Shown in pieces: positions 34,236 to 43,470 of a stretch of 48,781 bases of DNA. The DNA is from an uncultured Geobacteraceae bacterium (GTDB lineage: Bacteria > Desulfobacterota > Desulfuromonadia > Geobacterales > Pseudopelobacteraceae). The stretch covers positions 1 through 48,781 of the forward strand of contig CAJAFV010000051.1 in NCBI GenBank assembly GCA_903939115.1, in the 5' to 3' direction. Every line of letters starts with the position of its first letter. Position 1 is the first letter of the stretch. Made by a program: the position numbers and the translations under genes. Under the pieces are notes generated by a model. The model was not told the origin of the DNA, made no database searches, and saw only the letters and a program-made list of their open reading frames with translations.

Positions 34236-35240
34236 CTAAGAGTTAGACTCGGAGGACTGCTTGAAAATACGTCTCAAAACGCCCTCGGTTGTTCGTTTAG
34301 GATTAAGAATGATGTCTATTATCCTGTAAAACAGGAATCTGCCGACCTTGAAATAGTCTATCCCAACACCCAGATTTCGCATCCGCTCCCGATGGTAGTT
34401 CCAGAATTCTTTATCCCGTTGTTCAAGAACGCTCTGTGCCAGGAACTTGTAGTATTCCTTCGTTGCTTGGCGCAGGCGAGGATCACGTTCCTCTGCGGTT
34501 AGATAAATCGGACCAAATCTTGTCAGTTCCTCGATATCGGCCACAAGATAAGAGTTTACCTTTCGCAGGAATGCCGTAGTGCGTGAATCTTTTCCTCGTC
34601 GGTTGTATGAGAGCACTTGATGCACAAAACCGAAATCATACTCCTGGAGCAGATCGAGATACGCTTCGGTGTCACCGTGGTAATTCCCAACCTTGTAGAA
34701 TGGCTGCCGCTCTTTCAGGACGCTTGATCGAATTAGAGAATTCGAAGGACCACCGAATACTTTCACACCATTAAGCAGGCGCATCCTACAGATATCCCTT
34801 CCCTTCAAGAAGGTGCTGGGATACGGTAGCCTATCAAACCCGACGTGCGACCCGTCCAAAACATACGAGGTGACCATCCCAACGGTCGGGTACTCTTCGG
34901 CCACTTTCACCAACTCTTCTATGCAGTTTGGAAATAGCCCATCATCTGCACCGACCACTTTGCAGTACTTGGCCCGATCAGGAATGAGAGTAAAGGCGTT
35001 ATTGTGATTATCAACTACTCCCAGAAATACGGAATTATTGTGGATTCGAACCCGCTTATCCTTATTAGCGTACGATTCCATTATTTCCAATGTCCGGTCG
35101 GTACTGCAATTGTTGACGATCGTGTATTCAAAATTGGAATATGTCTGGGCGAGTACGCTCTCAATGCACTCAGCCAGAAATTTTTCCCCATTATATACAG
35201 GCGTCATGACACTAACCAACGGCTTATCGGCGTTCGTCAT
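34236..35240 (-). CDS. Glycosyltransferase family 2
   Basis: A 334-residue GT-A transferase with VSVMTPVYNGEKFLAECIESV, VNNCSTDRTLEIM and a VVGADDGLFPNCIEEL DXD region. AGGAGG lies just before the ATG. A basic C-terminal region (FYRIIDIILNPKRT) may bind the membrane. It sits between rfbC and the Cys-containing membrane protein and may transfer the deoxy sugar made by the CDP pathway. Confidence 0.85.
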   Translation of the reverse strand: MTNADKPLVSVMTPVYNGEKFLAECIESVLAQTYSNFEYTIVNNCSTDRTLEIMESYANKDKRVRIHNNSVFLGVVDNHNNAFTLIPDRAKYCKVVGADDGLFPNCIEELVKVAEEYPTVGMVTSYVLDGSHVGFDRLPYPSTFLKGRDICRMRLLNGVKVFGGPSNSLIRSSVLKERQPFYKVGNYHGDTEAYLDLLQEYDFGFVHQVLSYNRRGKDSRTTAFLRKVNSYLVADIEELTRFGPIYLTAEERDPRLRQATKEYYKFLAQSVLEQRDKEFWNYHRERMRNLGVGIDYFKVGRFLFYRIIDIILNPKRTTEGVLRRIFKQSSESNS

Positions 35241-35298
35241 CTTTGGCCCCTCCTCTTTATGATTATGTAATTGTCAACTCTTTGCGTTTTACCAACAG

Positions 35299-36540
35299 TC
35301 ATATTCGGGTGGAGGTGCTGGTCGCTTGAGGGGCAATGTCTGCGGACCGCAACCACGCCTCACGCCAGAAAATGTGTTCGTGCTGCGGGCACAACCGGTG
35401 AAATTCACCTGTTGCCGTAAAGTCTCGTAGGATCCAGGAAGGCGTCTTCATTACCACCATCTTCCCAGTGGCTTCGTGGATAACACGTTCGACTCTCATC
35501 TGAACTACGCTCTCATTGCCGCAAAACCTCACCATATCACGATCGTAGTAAAGTCCTTTTGTCCTGTTGTTAATCAAAGTCTGTGAAATATGTGCACGGC
35601 TTTGAACCATCACTCTTTGGCCTAAGGACAGGCCCGGTTGTGGTGGCTGTTCAGGAAGTTTCAATGCCAGACGATCCGGCATATGAGGAAATCCAGCGCC
35701 TCTACGATACTGCTGAAATACTATGAACAAACGTGTAAGAAGTGCAATTACATACGCCACTAGACTGACGTTGCCCAACAGCAGAGGCCGGAGGTCCTGC
35801 CTGATGTCGAAGCGTGACATTGGTTGTGACGACTCCCACAACCTCGTCATCTGGCATATATAGCCATCGGGTTCGAATTTTTCGACAGCTTGCGTTATCA
35901 CGTGATCGGTTGAAATGCACATATCCACTGGAGTACTTGCAGGAAGCCTTCGCAGCCAGGCGTCCTTCCAAAGAATTTGACACTCGGCCTGGCAGCCGTC
36001 ATGAGCCGTTCCATTGCAGCGAACCGCCGCCAGTGTGACTACGTCTCTTATGCAGCGCATACCTGAAAGGTGCCTCATGTCGAAAATTTTATCAACACGG
36101 CGGTGGACGCGAAAAGCCCTGCCGCAATATGCATGCATCTCCGACATGAATGGCAGTCCATCAAGCGCAGAGTCGGCATCCAGTGTCGCCTGAATCTCCG
36201 CAAGCGACTTGACTTCGACGATGTCTCCAGGCCTGGGCGCGCTACCCAGCAGTGATCTCAATCCCAATGTCGATAAAAAGCCGGGCGACGGAACACGATT
36301 CAGTGAAGCGCCGATAGGGTCGAGCTTTCCGGACTCAATAAGGCTGTCACGCCACAGGCAGACCGCTCCCCCGCAAACAGCCAAAAATGACGAAGCGAGT
36401 GTAGCCATCAATAGTACGTTCGCAAGCGTACTAAAACCACCAGAGACGTGAGTGATATGTATAACCACTATTAACGCTGCGCTGACAGTTGTAATACCAA
36501 GCGAAATCACAATTGTTTTCCAATAACTCATCCGATGCAT
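35299..36540 (-). CDS. Membrane protein with two copies of a Cys-containing domain
   Basis: The 413-residue protein has membrane helices at about 8-30, 38-62 and 235-258, and two related domains of about 95 residues (105-198 and 308-399). Shared marks in order: G-x2-V-x-V-(K/Q)-S, a TL and GL pair, M-x2-(Y/F)-C-G (C139 and C340), R-V, G-(M/K)-x-x-(R/M), a Cys or His cluster, then (L/F)-W-(K/R)-(D/E)-A-W-L-R. Copy 1 keeps C163, C175, C183 and C187 (GCQAEC); copy 2 keeps only C384 (CPQHEH). The GDIVEVKS start suggests an SH3-like barrel. I recall similar unnamed proteins in polysaccharide and natural-product clusters but cannot name a family. AGGGG precedes the ATG. Metal binding is possible. 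Confidence 0.7.
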   Translation of the reverse strand: MHRMSYWKTIVISLGITTVSAALIVVIHITHVSGGFSTLANVLLMATLASSFLAVCGGAVCLWRDSLIESGKLDPIGASLNRVPSPGFLSTLGLRSLLGSAPRPGDIVEVKSLAEIQATLDADSALDGLPFMSEMHAYCGRAFRVHRRVDKIFDMRHLSGMRCIRDVVTLAAVRCNGTAHDGCQAECQILWKDAWLRRLPASTPVDMCISTDHVITQAVEKFEPDGYICQMTRLWESSQPMSRFDIRQDLRPLLLGNVSLVAYVIALLTRLFIVFQQYRRGAGFPHMPDRLALKLPEQPPQPGLSLGQRVMVQSRAHISQTLINNRTKGLYYDRDMVRFCGNESVVQMRVERVIHEATGKMVVMKTPSWILRDFTATGEFHRLCPQHEHIFWREAWLRSADIAPQATSTSTRI

Positions 36541-36664
36541 AAAAGACCCCTAAATATTATCAGGACTACTAATACAATAAATATCTTAGAGAAAACAATA
36601 ACTAAAACTAAATAATACGAACAATCTTCCTGGTAGGGCTCGTCTGAATTCCTTGTTGTTGTAA

Positions 36665-37720
36665 TTATGGAATATTTTTGACGATATGCGGCCCCAAGAG
36701 CCTTGTCAAAAATAACGGCAGTTTCTGCCAGAGCCTGATAGCCATTTCAAATTTCGGGTTTTTATTGTTAAGTTCCGGCAAAGACGCTCCGTACGGGAGC
36801 AGATACTGCCAATGCAACTGGATCGGTTTTGCCCCCCACTGCTCTTTGAACTTGAAGGTGCCCTCACCCGGCGTAGAACGACCGAAATCAAAACGGGTGC
36901 AGCCGATTCTTAAGGCATGCTGCAGTGCCTCCCAATAGAGAAGATTATTGGGACAGAGGGTATTGTAATCGCGGATTGAAGAGGCCCAGGGGATTTCTAC
37001 GGTATCACGGAAGCGGACAACCAAACCGGCAGCAACCGGTTTGCCCTCCAGATAAACAGCAATGATGTTGGAGTCATCAGAAAAGGCTGACAGTACTTCA
37101 GCAAAGAATTTTTCCCCATACACCGGTGTGCCGAGATCCCGCATATTACGCACAAAGACGGTATAGTAATCCGCCAGTAGCTCAAGACCTCCCACCCTTG
37201 CCGTGCAGCCGCTTTTCTCCGCTTTGCGCACCTGATTGCGGAGCTTGGCGTTGAAGCCCTTCCACAATAGTTCACTATTGTTGCCCAGATCTAGCAGCAT
37301 ACTGACTTTGGCTTGTTTAGTCGGCAGCTCGCCCGGCCACGGTTCCGTGTGGCGCAATTCAACATGTGCAGCCCCAAGCTCGTCCCGCACTTTTACCGCC
37401 TCAGCAAGTAAGGCAGCGCCGATTTCCTCATTATCACAGAGCAGTCCGCCATAGTTGAAAAAGGGAAGCGACACGAGAAAATTTCCAAACAGGGCGCTTT
37501 TCATGTGGGTCAATGGCAATATGCCAACAACAGCGCCTGCAGAATCCTTAGCAGCCAGATAATGGCACGGGTGTCCGAAGCTTTTTTCAATAACATCGCG
37601 CCAGGCGTAGCGATGATAATTAACCGAAACCGAGTTGGTACGCACGTAGGCGTCCCAAGCGGCACGATCGCGGCAATCACACTCGATCAAACTGGGTGCA
37701 CCTGCATGTTTAGGAATTGC
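36665..37720 (-). CDS. FemAB-family protein, XrtA/PEP-CTERM-associated
   Basis: A 351-residue protein of the FemAB/GNAT type with VNYHRYAWRDVIEKSFGH, HYLAAKDSAGAVVGILPL, a SLPFFNYGG motif and a C-terminal FDFGRSTPGEGTFKFKEQW, matching the family that accompanies exosortase A EPS loci (TIGR03019, from memory). FemAB proteins transfer amino acids to an acceptor amine; the substrate of this branch is unknown. The ATG at 37720 is chosen (AGGA 7 nt upstream), overlapping the deacetylase gene by 11 bp; the ATG at 37744 lacks a ribosome binding site. Confidence 0.88.
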   Translation of the reverse strand, partial: AIPKHAGAPSLIECDCRDRAAWDAYVRTNSVSVNYHRYAWRDVIEKSFGHPCHYLAAKDSAGAVVGILPLTHMKSALFGNFLVSLPFFNYGGLLCDNEEIGAALLAEAVKVRDELGAAHVELRHTEPWPGELPTKQAKVSMLLDLGNNSELLWKGFNAKLRNQVRKAEKSGCTARVGGLELLADYYTVFVRNMRDLGTPVYGEKFFAEVLSAFSDDSNIIAVYLEGKPVAAGLVVRFRDTVEIPWASSIRDYNTLCPNNLLYWEALQHALRIGCTRFDFGRSTPGEGTFKFKEQWGAKPIQLHWQYLLPYGASLPELNNKNPKFEMAIRLWQKLPLFLTRLLGPHIVKNIP

Positions 37721-38570
37721 CATAACCAAGTCCTGACAAAACATTGTGCATGGAAGTGAACTGAATTTCCGAATAGATGTGGCGCAACTTACCTTCCGTC
37801 TTATCCAGATTAAGATAATGCCGAAAACGCGACTTCAACCCGGCTTCCTTGATCCTCGGTTGGTCAGGATCGATCTCCCACGGGTGAAAGTAGAGTACTG
37901 CCGGCTGTTTTTCAGTCTCATTTATTCTCTTGATTCCCCAGGTAAGCAGTCGGGCGGGGAAGAGGCGCAGATAGCCGCCACCGGCAATCGGCAACCTGAC
38001 TTCTTTACGGCCAAAACGCAGCGGTAGTGTTGTCAAGGGAAACTCGACCAACGGGCCGGCAGCGGTTTCCAAAATGTGCGGAAAGCGCTGTGCATCGGGA
38101 ATGCCGTAGGTGTCGTGCATGACTGGGAAGATGCTGGAATCATAGTTAAAACCTTCCTCAACCAGAATATCCAGCGCCCAGAGCGATTGTTTGGTGATTG
38201 AGTAACTGGGGGCACGATAGCCGTTCACTGGCACACCACATTGATCTTCCAGGAGCTTTTTTGAACGGCGGATATCGGCACGAAAACGCTCAGGGCCGAT
38301 TGCGTAGATAAGTTCATGTGCGTAGCCGTGACAGGCGATCTCATGGCCACGCCTGTGGATCTCCTTTGTCAGGGCAGGCAGACGCTCGGCGACCCAACCA
38401 AGAATAAAGAAGGTGGCAGTAATAGAGCAACTGTCAAGGATATCAAGAATCCGCCGGGTGTTGCCATCAACCCGCAGGGGATAGCTGTCCCACTGATCCT
38501 GGCGAATGATCCCGGCGAAGGCATTTACCTGAAAGTAGTCTTCGACATCAATGGTCAGGGCGTTTCGCAT
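37710..38570 (-). CDS. XrtA-associated polysaccharide deacetylase (DUF3473)
   Basis: The 286-residue protein has the NodB start TIDVEDYFQ (Asp8, Asp11), the HGYAH metal motif (81-85) and GYRAPSYS, plus the extra C-terminal domain of the exosortase-A-linked deacetylases (FHPWEID; TIGR03006 from memory). No signal peptide is visible, so it acts in the cytoplasm or is exported in an atypical way. It follows the beta-barrel gene after 3 bp and overlaps the FemAB gene. It probably deacetylates an amino sugar of the EPS. Confidence 0.92.
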   Translation of the reverse strand: MRNALTIDVEDYFQVNAFAGIIRQDQWDSYPLRVDGNTRRILDILDSCSITATFFILGWVAERLPALTKEIHRRGHEIACHGYAHELIYAIGPERFRADIRRSKKLLEDQCGVPVNGYRAPSYSITKQSLWALDILVEEGFNYDSSIFPVMHDTYGIPDAQRFPHILETAAGPLVEFPLTTLPLRFGRKEVRLPIAGGGYLRLFPARLLTWGIKRINETEKQPAVLYFHPWEIDPDQPRIKEAGLKSRFRHYLNLDKTEGKLRHIYSEIQFTSMHNVLSGLGYGNS

Positions 38571-38573
38571 GGA

Positions 38574-39920
38574 TTAAAACGACTTCTTCACTTCAACAAC
38601 ACCCTTATTGATCTCGGTGGCGCCGGCAGCGTCCCTGAATCCATAGCGTTCTGCCACATAGGTATAGGTCAGAGCGAGTGTAAGCTCTTTGTTGAACGCA
38701 AAGCTGAGTCCGCCTGTACCGGTTAATCGATAGGGATATCCAGTCGTTGTTTGCTGGCTTACTGTTTGCTGACTATATTTCTCTACGGAGGTGGCAAGTG
38801 TGGCAGTGACATTCTGCATGATTTCATAGCGCCCGTTCGCAGAAACACCTTGAGCCCGATGATCCATGGCGTCTGTCTGAGTGTTGACGTATTCAGAATA
38901 GAACACAGCCCCTCCGATTATACCCCGCGAAAAAGTTTTATCCAGCCTTGCTCTGTAGGTGGTTTCCATGGTTGACACGACCAGCGGGTCTTCCGTAAAT
39001 GCAACCTTGGTTTCAAGGGTTCCGACAACTGCACCATTGAAGTCGTGGATGATGGCGGCATTCCAGAAAAGATTACTAACATTTTCACCGTTATCGAACT
39101 TCTGCCAGCTGTTGCCGATCTGTGCGGAGATAAAGGATTTATCGGCATATTCATACTTGAAACCGCCACTGAGATCGTGCTTATTGTACCGATTAGAAAC
39201 TGAATTATTGTTCTGATTGGGATCAGATTCAAGACGGGTAAACGCATATCCGGTGGTAAGGCTTAATTTTGAGGTTACTTCGTTGGTCAGGTCGGCATAC
39301 CCCCGGTGTTCCTGCTTGTCAATGCCGTTAGTCCCCTGGGAACTGGCTGTGCCGGTTTTGTCAGTTCCGTTCACCCCGAAATATCTGGTATCAGTGAAGC
39401 TATAGCCGGTTTTGAGAGTGTTGTCGCCCCGCAAACGCCAGAGCAGGTAGGGTGAAAACAAGGCGACGTTCTGGTCGGACTGGTTGACAAAAAGACTGGT
39501 TTCAGTGGCGGCATTACGGGCAACGTCAAGTGTTACCCGTTTATAGGTATCGGAGAGATCGAGAAAAAAGAAATTATCAACCAGTGCAATGTTCCCTTTC
39601 AGCGACCCATCATGGTTATATTCATCGCCATTGCTGCCTCGCGCATAATTGCGGTATTCAAAGGTATAGGCGGCATCCCAGGTCCAGAGTGGCGACTTGT
39701 AGCGGTAGGTGGCTCCGGGCCTGACCCGGGTGGTAAAATCGCTTCGCCTGCCGGTAGCCACTTCATAAATATTATCAGTTATTTCTTCGCTGAGAGACAC
39801 AAACGGCTTGAACTCATAGTCTGCAGCCGATGCTTGTATCGACAGCCAGAGAAGCAGTCCGTTGAGCAGAAAAATAAACGCGCCACTGCGCGCTATCCTG
39901 GTTTTCATGTAATCACTCAC
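38574..39920 (-). CDS. Outer-membrane beta-barrel protein of the XrtA EPS system
   Basis: A 448-residue protein with a signal peptide ending in ASA near residue 33 and a mature chain of alternating beta strands typical of outer-membrane barrels (FEYRNYARG; FTDTRYFG; FKYEYADKSF), ending in a C-terminal phenylalanine (KKSF) expected for BAM recognition. It fits the PEP-CTERM-associated barrel family TIGR03016 (from memory). The GTG start overlaps the ATPase stop by 4 bp; an internal ATG at 39908 is almost as likely. It may help polymer pass the outer membrane. Confidence 0.85.
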   Translation of the reverse strand: MSDYMKTRIARSGAFIFLLNGLLLWLSIQASAADYEFKPFVSLSEEITDNIYEVATGRRSDFTTRVRPGATYRYKSPLWTWDAAYTFEYRNYARGSNGDEYNHDGSLKGNIALVDNFFFLDLSDTYKRVTLDVARNAATETSLFVNQSDQNVALFSPYLLWRLRGDNTLKTGYSFTDTRYFGVNGTDKTGTASSQGTNGIDKQEHRGYADLTNEVTSKLSLTTGYAFTRLESDPNQNNNSVSNRYNKHDLSGGFKYEYADKSFISAQIGNSWQKFDNGENVSNLFWNAAIIHDFNGAVVGTLETKVAFTEDPLVVSTMETTYRARLDKTFSRGIIGGAVFYSEYVNTQTDAMDHRAQGVSANGRYEIMQNVTATLATSVEKYSQQTVSQQTTTGYPYRLTGTGGLSFAFNKELTLALTYTYVAERYGFRDAAGATEINKGVVEVKKSF

Positions 39921-41095
39921 TTTCTTTGGGTGGATCTGTCACCACCAAAAACGGTAAAAACAGATTTAAGAGTCTCATGCAGCGTCCCCTTTTCGCTTCT
40001 GGTTACACTGTTACATAACTCTTCCAGAATTCTGTGCAGATCGATAATATCGGCATTGGTTTTAGCCATGTGGGACGCAACTGCCGTCTGAAATGAGACT
40101 AAGCGGGAATTCTGACTATTAAGCGCACTCTGTAAAGGCGAAGCGATGTCGTGTTCAATCGACTTTATCAATCGCATGGTATCGGCCAGAATACGCTGCA
40201 ATTCTTTTTCAACGTCGGGATTATCTACTACAGACGAGAAGCCGCTAGAGTGTTGCGTGTCGGTATCAGTACCCTCCAGCCAATGATAGTTTTCAAAATC
40301 AAGGTCGCCGATTACATCGCTGACCATATCAACTGTTAGAACAGTAGCCTCTTCTGCAAAAGCCAGAAACATCAGAAAATCGCAGATTATGTTGATAAGC
40401 CGGGGGATTCCCCGACTGTAGCGGAAAATCGCATCGAGCGACTCCGGCTCAAAATGCACCGCTGTTGCGTTTCCGGCAATCTCGAGGCGATGACTGATAT
40501 ACTGCTCAACCTCTTCGCGGCTGAGCGCCTGCAGGTGACAGTTGATATTGATGCGCTGCCTCAGCTGACGCAGTTCCGGGGCGGCAAGAATTGTCCGCAG
40601 CTCCGGTTGGCCGACAAGAATGATCTGCATCAACTTGCTGCTGGAAGCCTCCAGATTGGAGAGCATACGTACCTCTTCCAGCAGGTCCGAGGAAAGGTTC
40701 TGGGCCTCATCGATGATCAATATCGGCTGGTTGCCTGCGGCATACTGATCGATCAGAAACACGTTCAGATCCCGAATCATGGTGATTTTGTCCTTGCCCT
40801 GAACATCAAGCCCGAAGTCATCATTGATCATCGACAGCAACTGCTCTGAAGTTACGCGGGTATTGAATATTTTGGACAGGACGACACGCTCGTAGCTCTT
40901 ATCAAGCAGGTCACGGATTAGTGTGGTTTTCCCGGAGCCGACTTCACCGGTAAGGAGGATAAAGCCCGAGCGCTCCCTTATGCCATAGTCCAGGTAGGTC
41001 ATGGCTTTTTTGTACGACCTGCTCAGATAGATGAACCGGGGATCCGGGAGCAGGTCGAACGGTTTGCTGCGCAGCTTGAAGAAGGATTCGTACAT
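39917..41095 (-). CDS. XrtA-associated AAA ATPase
   Basis: A 392-residue ExeA-like ATPase: FDLLPDPRFIYLSRSYKKA near the start, Walker A GEVGSGKT (50-57), Walker B PILIIDE (124-130) and a sensor-type QPELR. After the ATPase core (about 270 residues) comes an extra tail of about 120 residues with a heptad-like helical stretch (about 300-370) that may form a coiled coil. It matches the PEP-CTERM-linked ATPase (TIGR03015 from memory) and may power EPS export or organise the assembly. Confidence 0.9.
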   Translation of the reverse strand: MYESFFKLRSKPFDLLPDPRFIYLSRSYKKAMTYLDYGIRERSGFILLTGEVGSGKTTLIRDLLDKSYERVVLSKIFNTRVTSEQLLSMINDDFGLDVQGKDKITMIRDLNVFLIDQYAAGNQPILIIDEAQNLSSDLLEEVRMLSNLEASSSKLMQIILVGQPELRTILAAPELRQLRQRININCHLQALSREEVEQYISHRLEIAGNATAVHFEPESLDAIFRYSRGIPRLINIICDFLMFLAFAEEATVLTVDMVSDVIGDLDFENYHWLEGTDTDTQHSSGFSSVVDNPDVEKELQRILADTMRLIKSIEHDIASPLQSALNSQNSRLVSFQTAVASHMAKTNADIIDLHRILEELCNSVTRSEKGTLHETLKSVFTVFGGDRSTQRK

Positions 41096-41108
41096 TGTGC
41101 AACCTTAG

Positions 41109-41945
41109 CTATTGCGTGCGTTTGTAACGCTGATAGCTGGAGTATTTCTGATCATGCCGGTCTACGATGGTATCGTTATAAATCATGCCCAACAGTTTGC
41201 AACCTTTTAAAGTATCGATACCTTCCTTGATATTATGCTGAGAAGCGTTCTGTTCCTTGACCACGTACAGAACACCGTCAACAAGACGCCCAAGAGTGCG
41301 GGACTCAGCAAAGAGCAACACCGGAGGGGTGTCAAACATGATGTAGCGATCGTGGTAACGGTTCTTAATCTCTGCAATCAGAGTTTCCGTTTTTTTGGAC
41401 GCAAACAGTTCTACCGGGTTAGGAACTGCACGTCCGGCAGTAATTACCGAAAGCCTGCCGATTCCGGTCGGTATAATCACATCAGCTATCTCCGCTTCGC
41501 CAAGGAGACAATCCGAGAAACCCTGACGATTTGCAATGCCAAGATAACTGTGGATTGTCGGTCTGCGAAAATCGGCATCAATCAGCAATACGGTGTGGTC
41601 ATACTCCTGAGCCAGGCACATTGCCAGATTCAACGAGATGATACTCTTTCCCTCATTCTGAACAGAACTGGTAACCATAACCGAATTATTGAACTGGGCC
41701 CCGGTGGTCAATGAAACCAGTGCAGCTTTCAACTTACGGAACTCTTCGCCAATCGGGGAATACGGATCGCTGATATTATCAAAATAGGGGCTGCTTGGCA
41801 CTACTATTTGGGTCCCGGCCTGGACCGGAGGTGGCGCATGGATTGGTCGCTCCGGTTCCTTCACCTCAGGATGAACTGCTGCCGGTGCGTCCGTCCCTTG
41901 CCGTAATTGCACCGCCCGCTCCATCGCCTTTTCAATTCTGCTCAT
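41109..41945 (-). CDS. XrtA-associated tyrosine autokinase
   Basis: A 278-residue BY-kinase cytoplasmic domain. A proline-rich N-terminal part (20-50) leads to a Walker A written SSVQNEGKS (93-101; most relatives have PGEGKS), Walker A' (LLIDADFRRP, 120-129) and Walker B (IMFDTPPVL). The tail holds three tyrosines (Y268, Y271, Y274), the usual autophosphorylation cluster. It would work with the Wzz-like protein encoded next to it to control chain length. AAGGTGG precedes the ATG. Confidence 0.92.
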   Translation of the reverse strand: MSRIEKAMERAVQLRQGTDAPAAVHPEVKEPERPIHAPPPVQAGTQIVVPSSPYFDNISDPYSPIGEEFRKLKAALVSLTTGAQFNNSVMVTSSVQNEGKSIISLNLAMCLAQEYDHTVLLIDADFRRPTIHSYLGIANRQGFSDCLLGEAEIADVIIPTGIGRLSVITAGRAVPNPVELFASKKTETLIAEIKNRYHDRYIMFDTPPVLLFAESRTLGRLVDGVLYVVKEQNASQHNIKEGIDTLKGCKLLGMIYNDTIVDRHDQKYSSYQRYKRTQ

Positions 41946-41981
41946 ATGCCACCTTGTCGTTGATTAAATCCGGAAATAGTG

Positions 41982-43451
41982 TCAGCCGATGATAGACTTG
42001 ATCTTTAATGTTATTCTCGAAATATCAGCTACACCAAGAGCTTCAAGGACGAGCACCGCAAGTATCAACGAGAAGTACATCGCGGCAGCAAAGTACAGCT
42101 TCCGGTTCTGCCTGGACTGCACGGCTGTCAACTGAGGATCCTCCATGCGTGGTATAATGGCGAGAATCGGCAGGCCGAACTGTTTTGCCATATCAACGCT
42201 CTTGACCGAGTCATTCATCTGATCTTTGAGCAAGACAACTCCTAAACCTGCGCCGATTCCAGCCACAATGCCGAGTACAATAAGTTTCAAGCGGTTTGGA
42301 CTGATCGGTTTGATCGGCAGAATAGCGGAATCCACGACCCTGAATACCGTCGATTTGTCCTGAACCGTCATCTGCTTGGAAACCTCTGACTGCCCCTGAC
42401 GATTCAGCATCGACTCATAAAGACTTTTTTGTGATTGTTTCTCGCGCTCAAGATCATCAAGCTTCGCCTTTGCCGCAGGGATAGTCATCAGCATACTACG
42501 GTTCCGAGCTATATTTGCCTGGAGGTTCGCTTCGGCCTGCCGCATCGCCCGCAGTTCAGAATTAAGGCGATCATACTCGGGTGAGTCGCTCGGACGAACT
42601 ATCGTCGGTTTTGCACTCTTTTTCTGCTCTTCTACGCCGCGGATTTCATCTTTCAAACGAATTATTTCAGGGTAGCTGTCGGTATATTGAAGCTGCAGTT
42701 CCTGAAGGCGTTTCTGCAGCGCGGGTAGATTCGACTGGGCGGAATTCACTTTCCCCAAACCGGCCAGCACCGTTTCCAGTTGAGCCTGTTTAATCTTCAG
42801 ATCATCAGCACGTTCCTGAGAAATACTGATATCTTTAAGCAGTGAGGTAGGATCCATGGTTGCTATCGATCCGGCACCGCGTTTGAATTCATTGACCTCG
42901 TTTTCCGATTTAAGGAGCTTTTCCCTGAAGGTCGTCAACTGCTCTGAGAGAAACTGGGTTGCTCCGTACGATTCTTCCCGCTTGCTGGATGTATTCTCAT
43001 CTATGTATCGCCTGACCAGTGCGTTGACGTAGTCACGGGCCAATTTCGGGTTGGTATTTTGAAATGAGATAACAAACAGCCCTTCCCTGTCCTTAATCTT
43101 TATCTGGGTATTGGTCTGAAGACTTTTGATCAGATTTTCCTGCTCCGCCCCGCCCCCTTTTTTCAGATCCAGTTCGTCAATAATTTTTTCTATCAGAGTT
43201 CTGCTGTTTAGGGCATACGTCAGCACTTTTATCTTATCTTCAGTGGAAGGGGTAAAAGTCAGGCCCTTCAGCAATTCTGAAATAACACTCTTCTCAATGA
43301 ATACCGTGCTACTGGCTTCGTACTTGTTTGGGATGAGATAGCTACCGACCGTTATCAGCGTCATAATTACCAATGCAACGACTATACATATTTTTTTGTC
43401 CCGTTTAATCAGAACAAGATATCGTTTGTAATCCATTTCATTAGATACCAT
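41982..43451 (-). CDS. Wzz-type chain-length determinant protein
   Basis: The protein (489 residues) has an N-terminal membrane helix (IVVALVIMTLITVGSYL), a long periplasmic coiled-coil part (about 150-370; many E, K, L, Q) and a second helix near the C-terminus (AMYFSLILAVLVLEALGV). It matches the PEP-CTERM-associated chain-length family (TIGR03007 from memory). The start at 43451 is supported by GGAG 7 nt upstream; the frame from 43523 would overlap the export gene. It regulates polymer length with the autokinase. Confidence 0.92.
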   Translation of the reverse strand: MVSNEMDYKRYLVLIKRDKKICIVVALVIMTLITVGSYLIPNKYEASSTVFIEKSVISELLKGLTFTPSTEDKIKVLTYALNSRTLIEKIIDELDLKKGGGAEQENLIKSLQTNTQIKIKDREGLFVISFQNTNPKLARDYVNALVRRYIDENTSSKREESYGATQFLSEQLTTFREKLLKSENEVNEFKRGAGSIATMDPTSLLKDISISQERADDLKIKQAQLETVLAGLGKVNSAQSNLPALQKRLQELQLQYTDSYPEIIRLKDEIRGVEEQKKSAKPTIVRPSDSPEYDRLNSELRAMRQAEANLQANIARNRSMLMTIPAAKAKLDDLEREKQSQKSLYESMLNRQGQSEVSKQMTVQDKSTVFRVVDSAILPIKPISPNRLKLIVLGIVAGIGAGLGVVLLKDQMNDSVKSVDMAKQFGLPILAIIPRMEDPQLTAVQSRQNRKLYFAAAMYFSLILAVLVLEALGVADISRITLKIKSIIG

Positions 43452-43470
43452 ACTCATTCTCCACTCTGTT

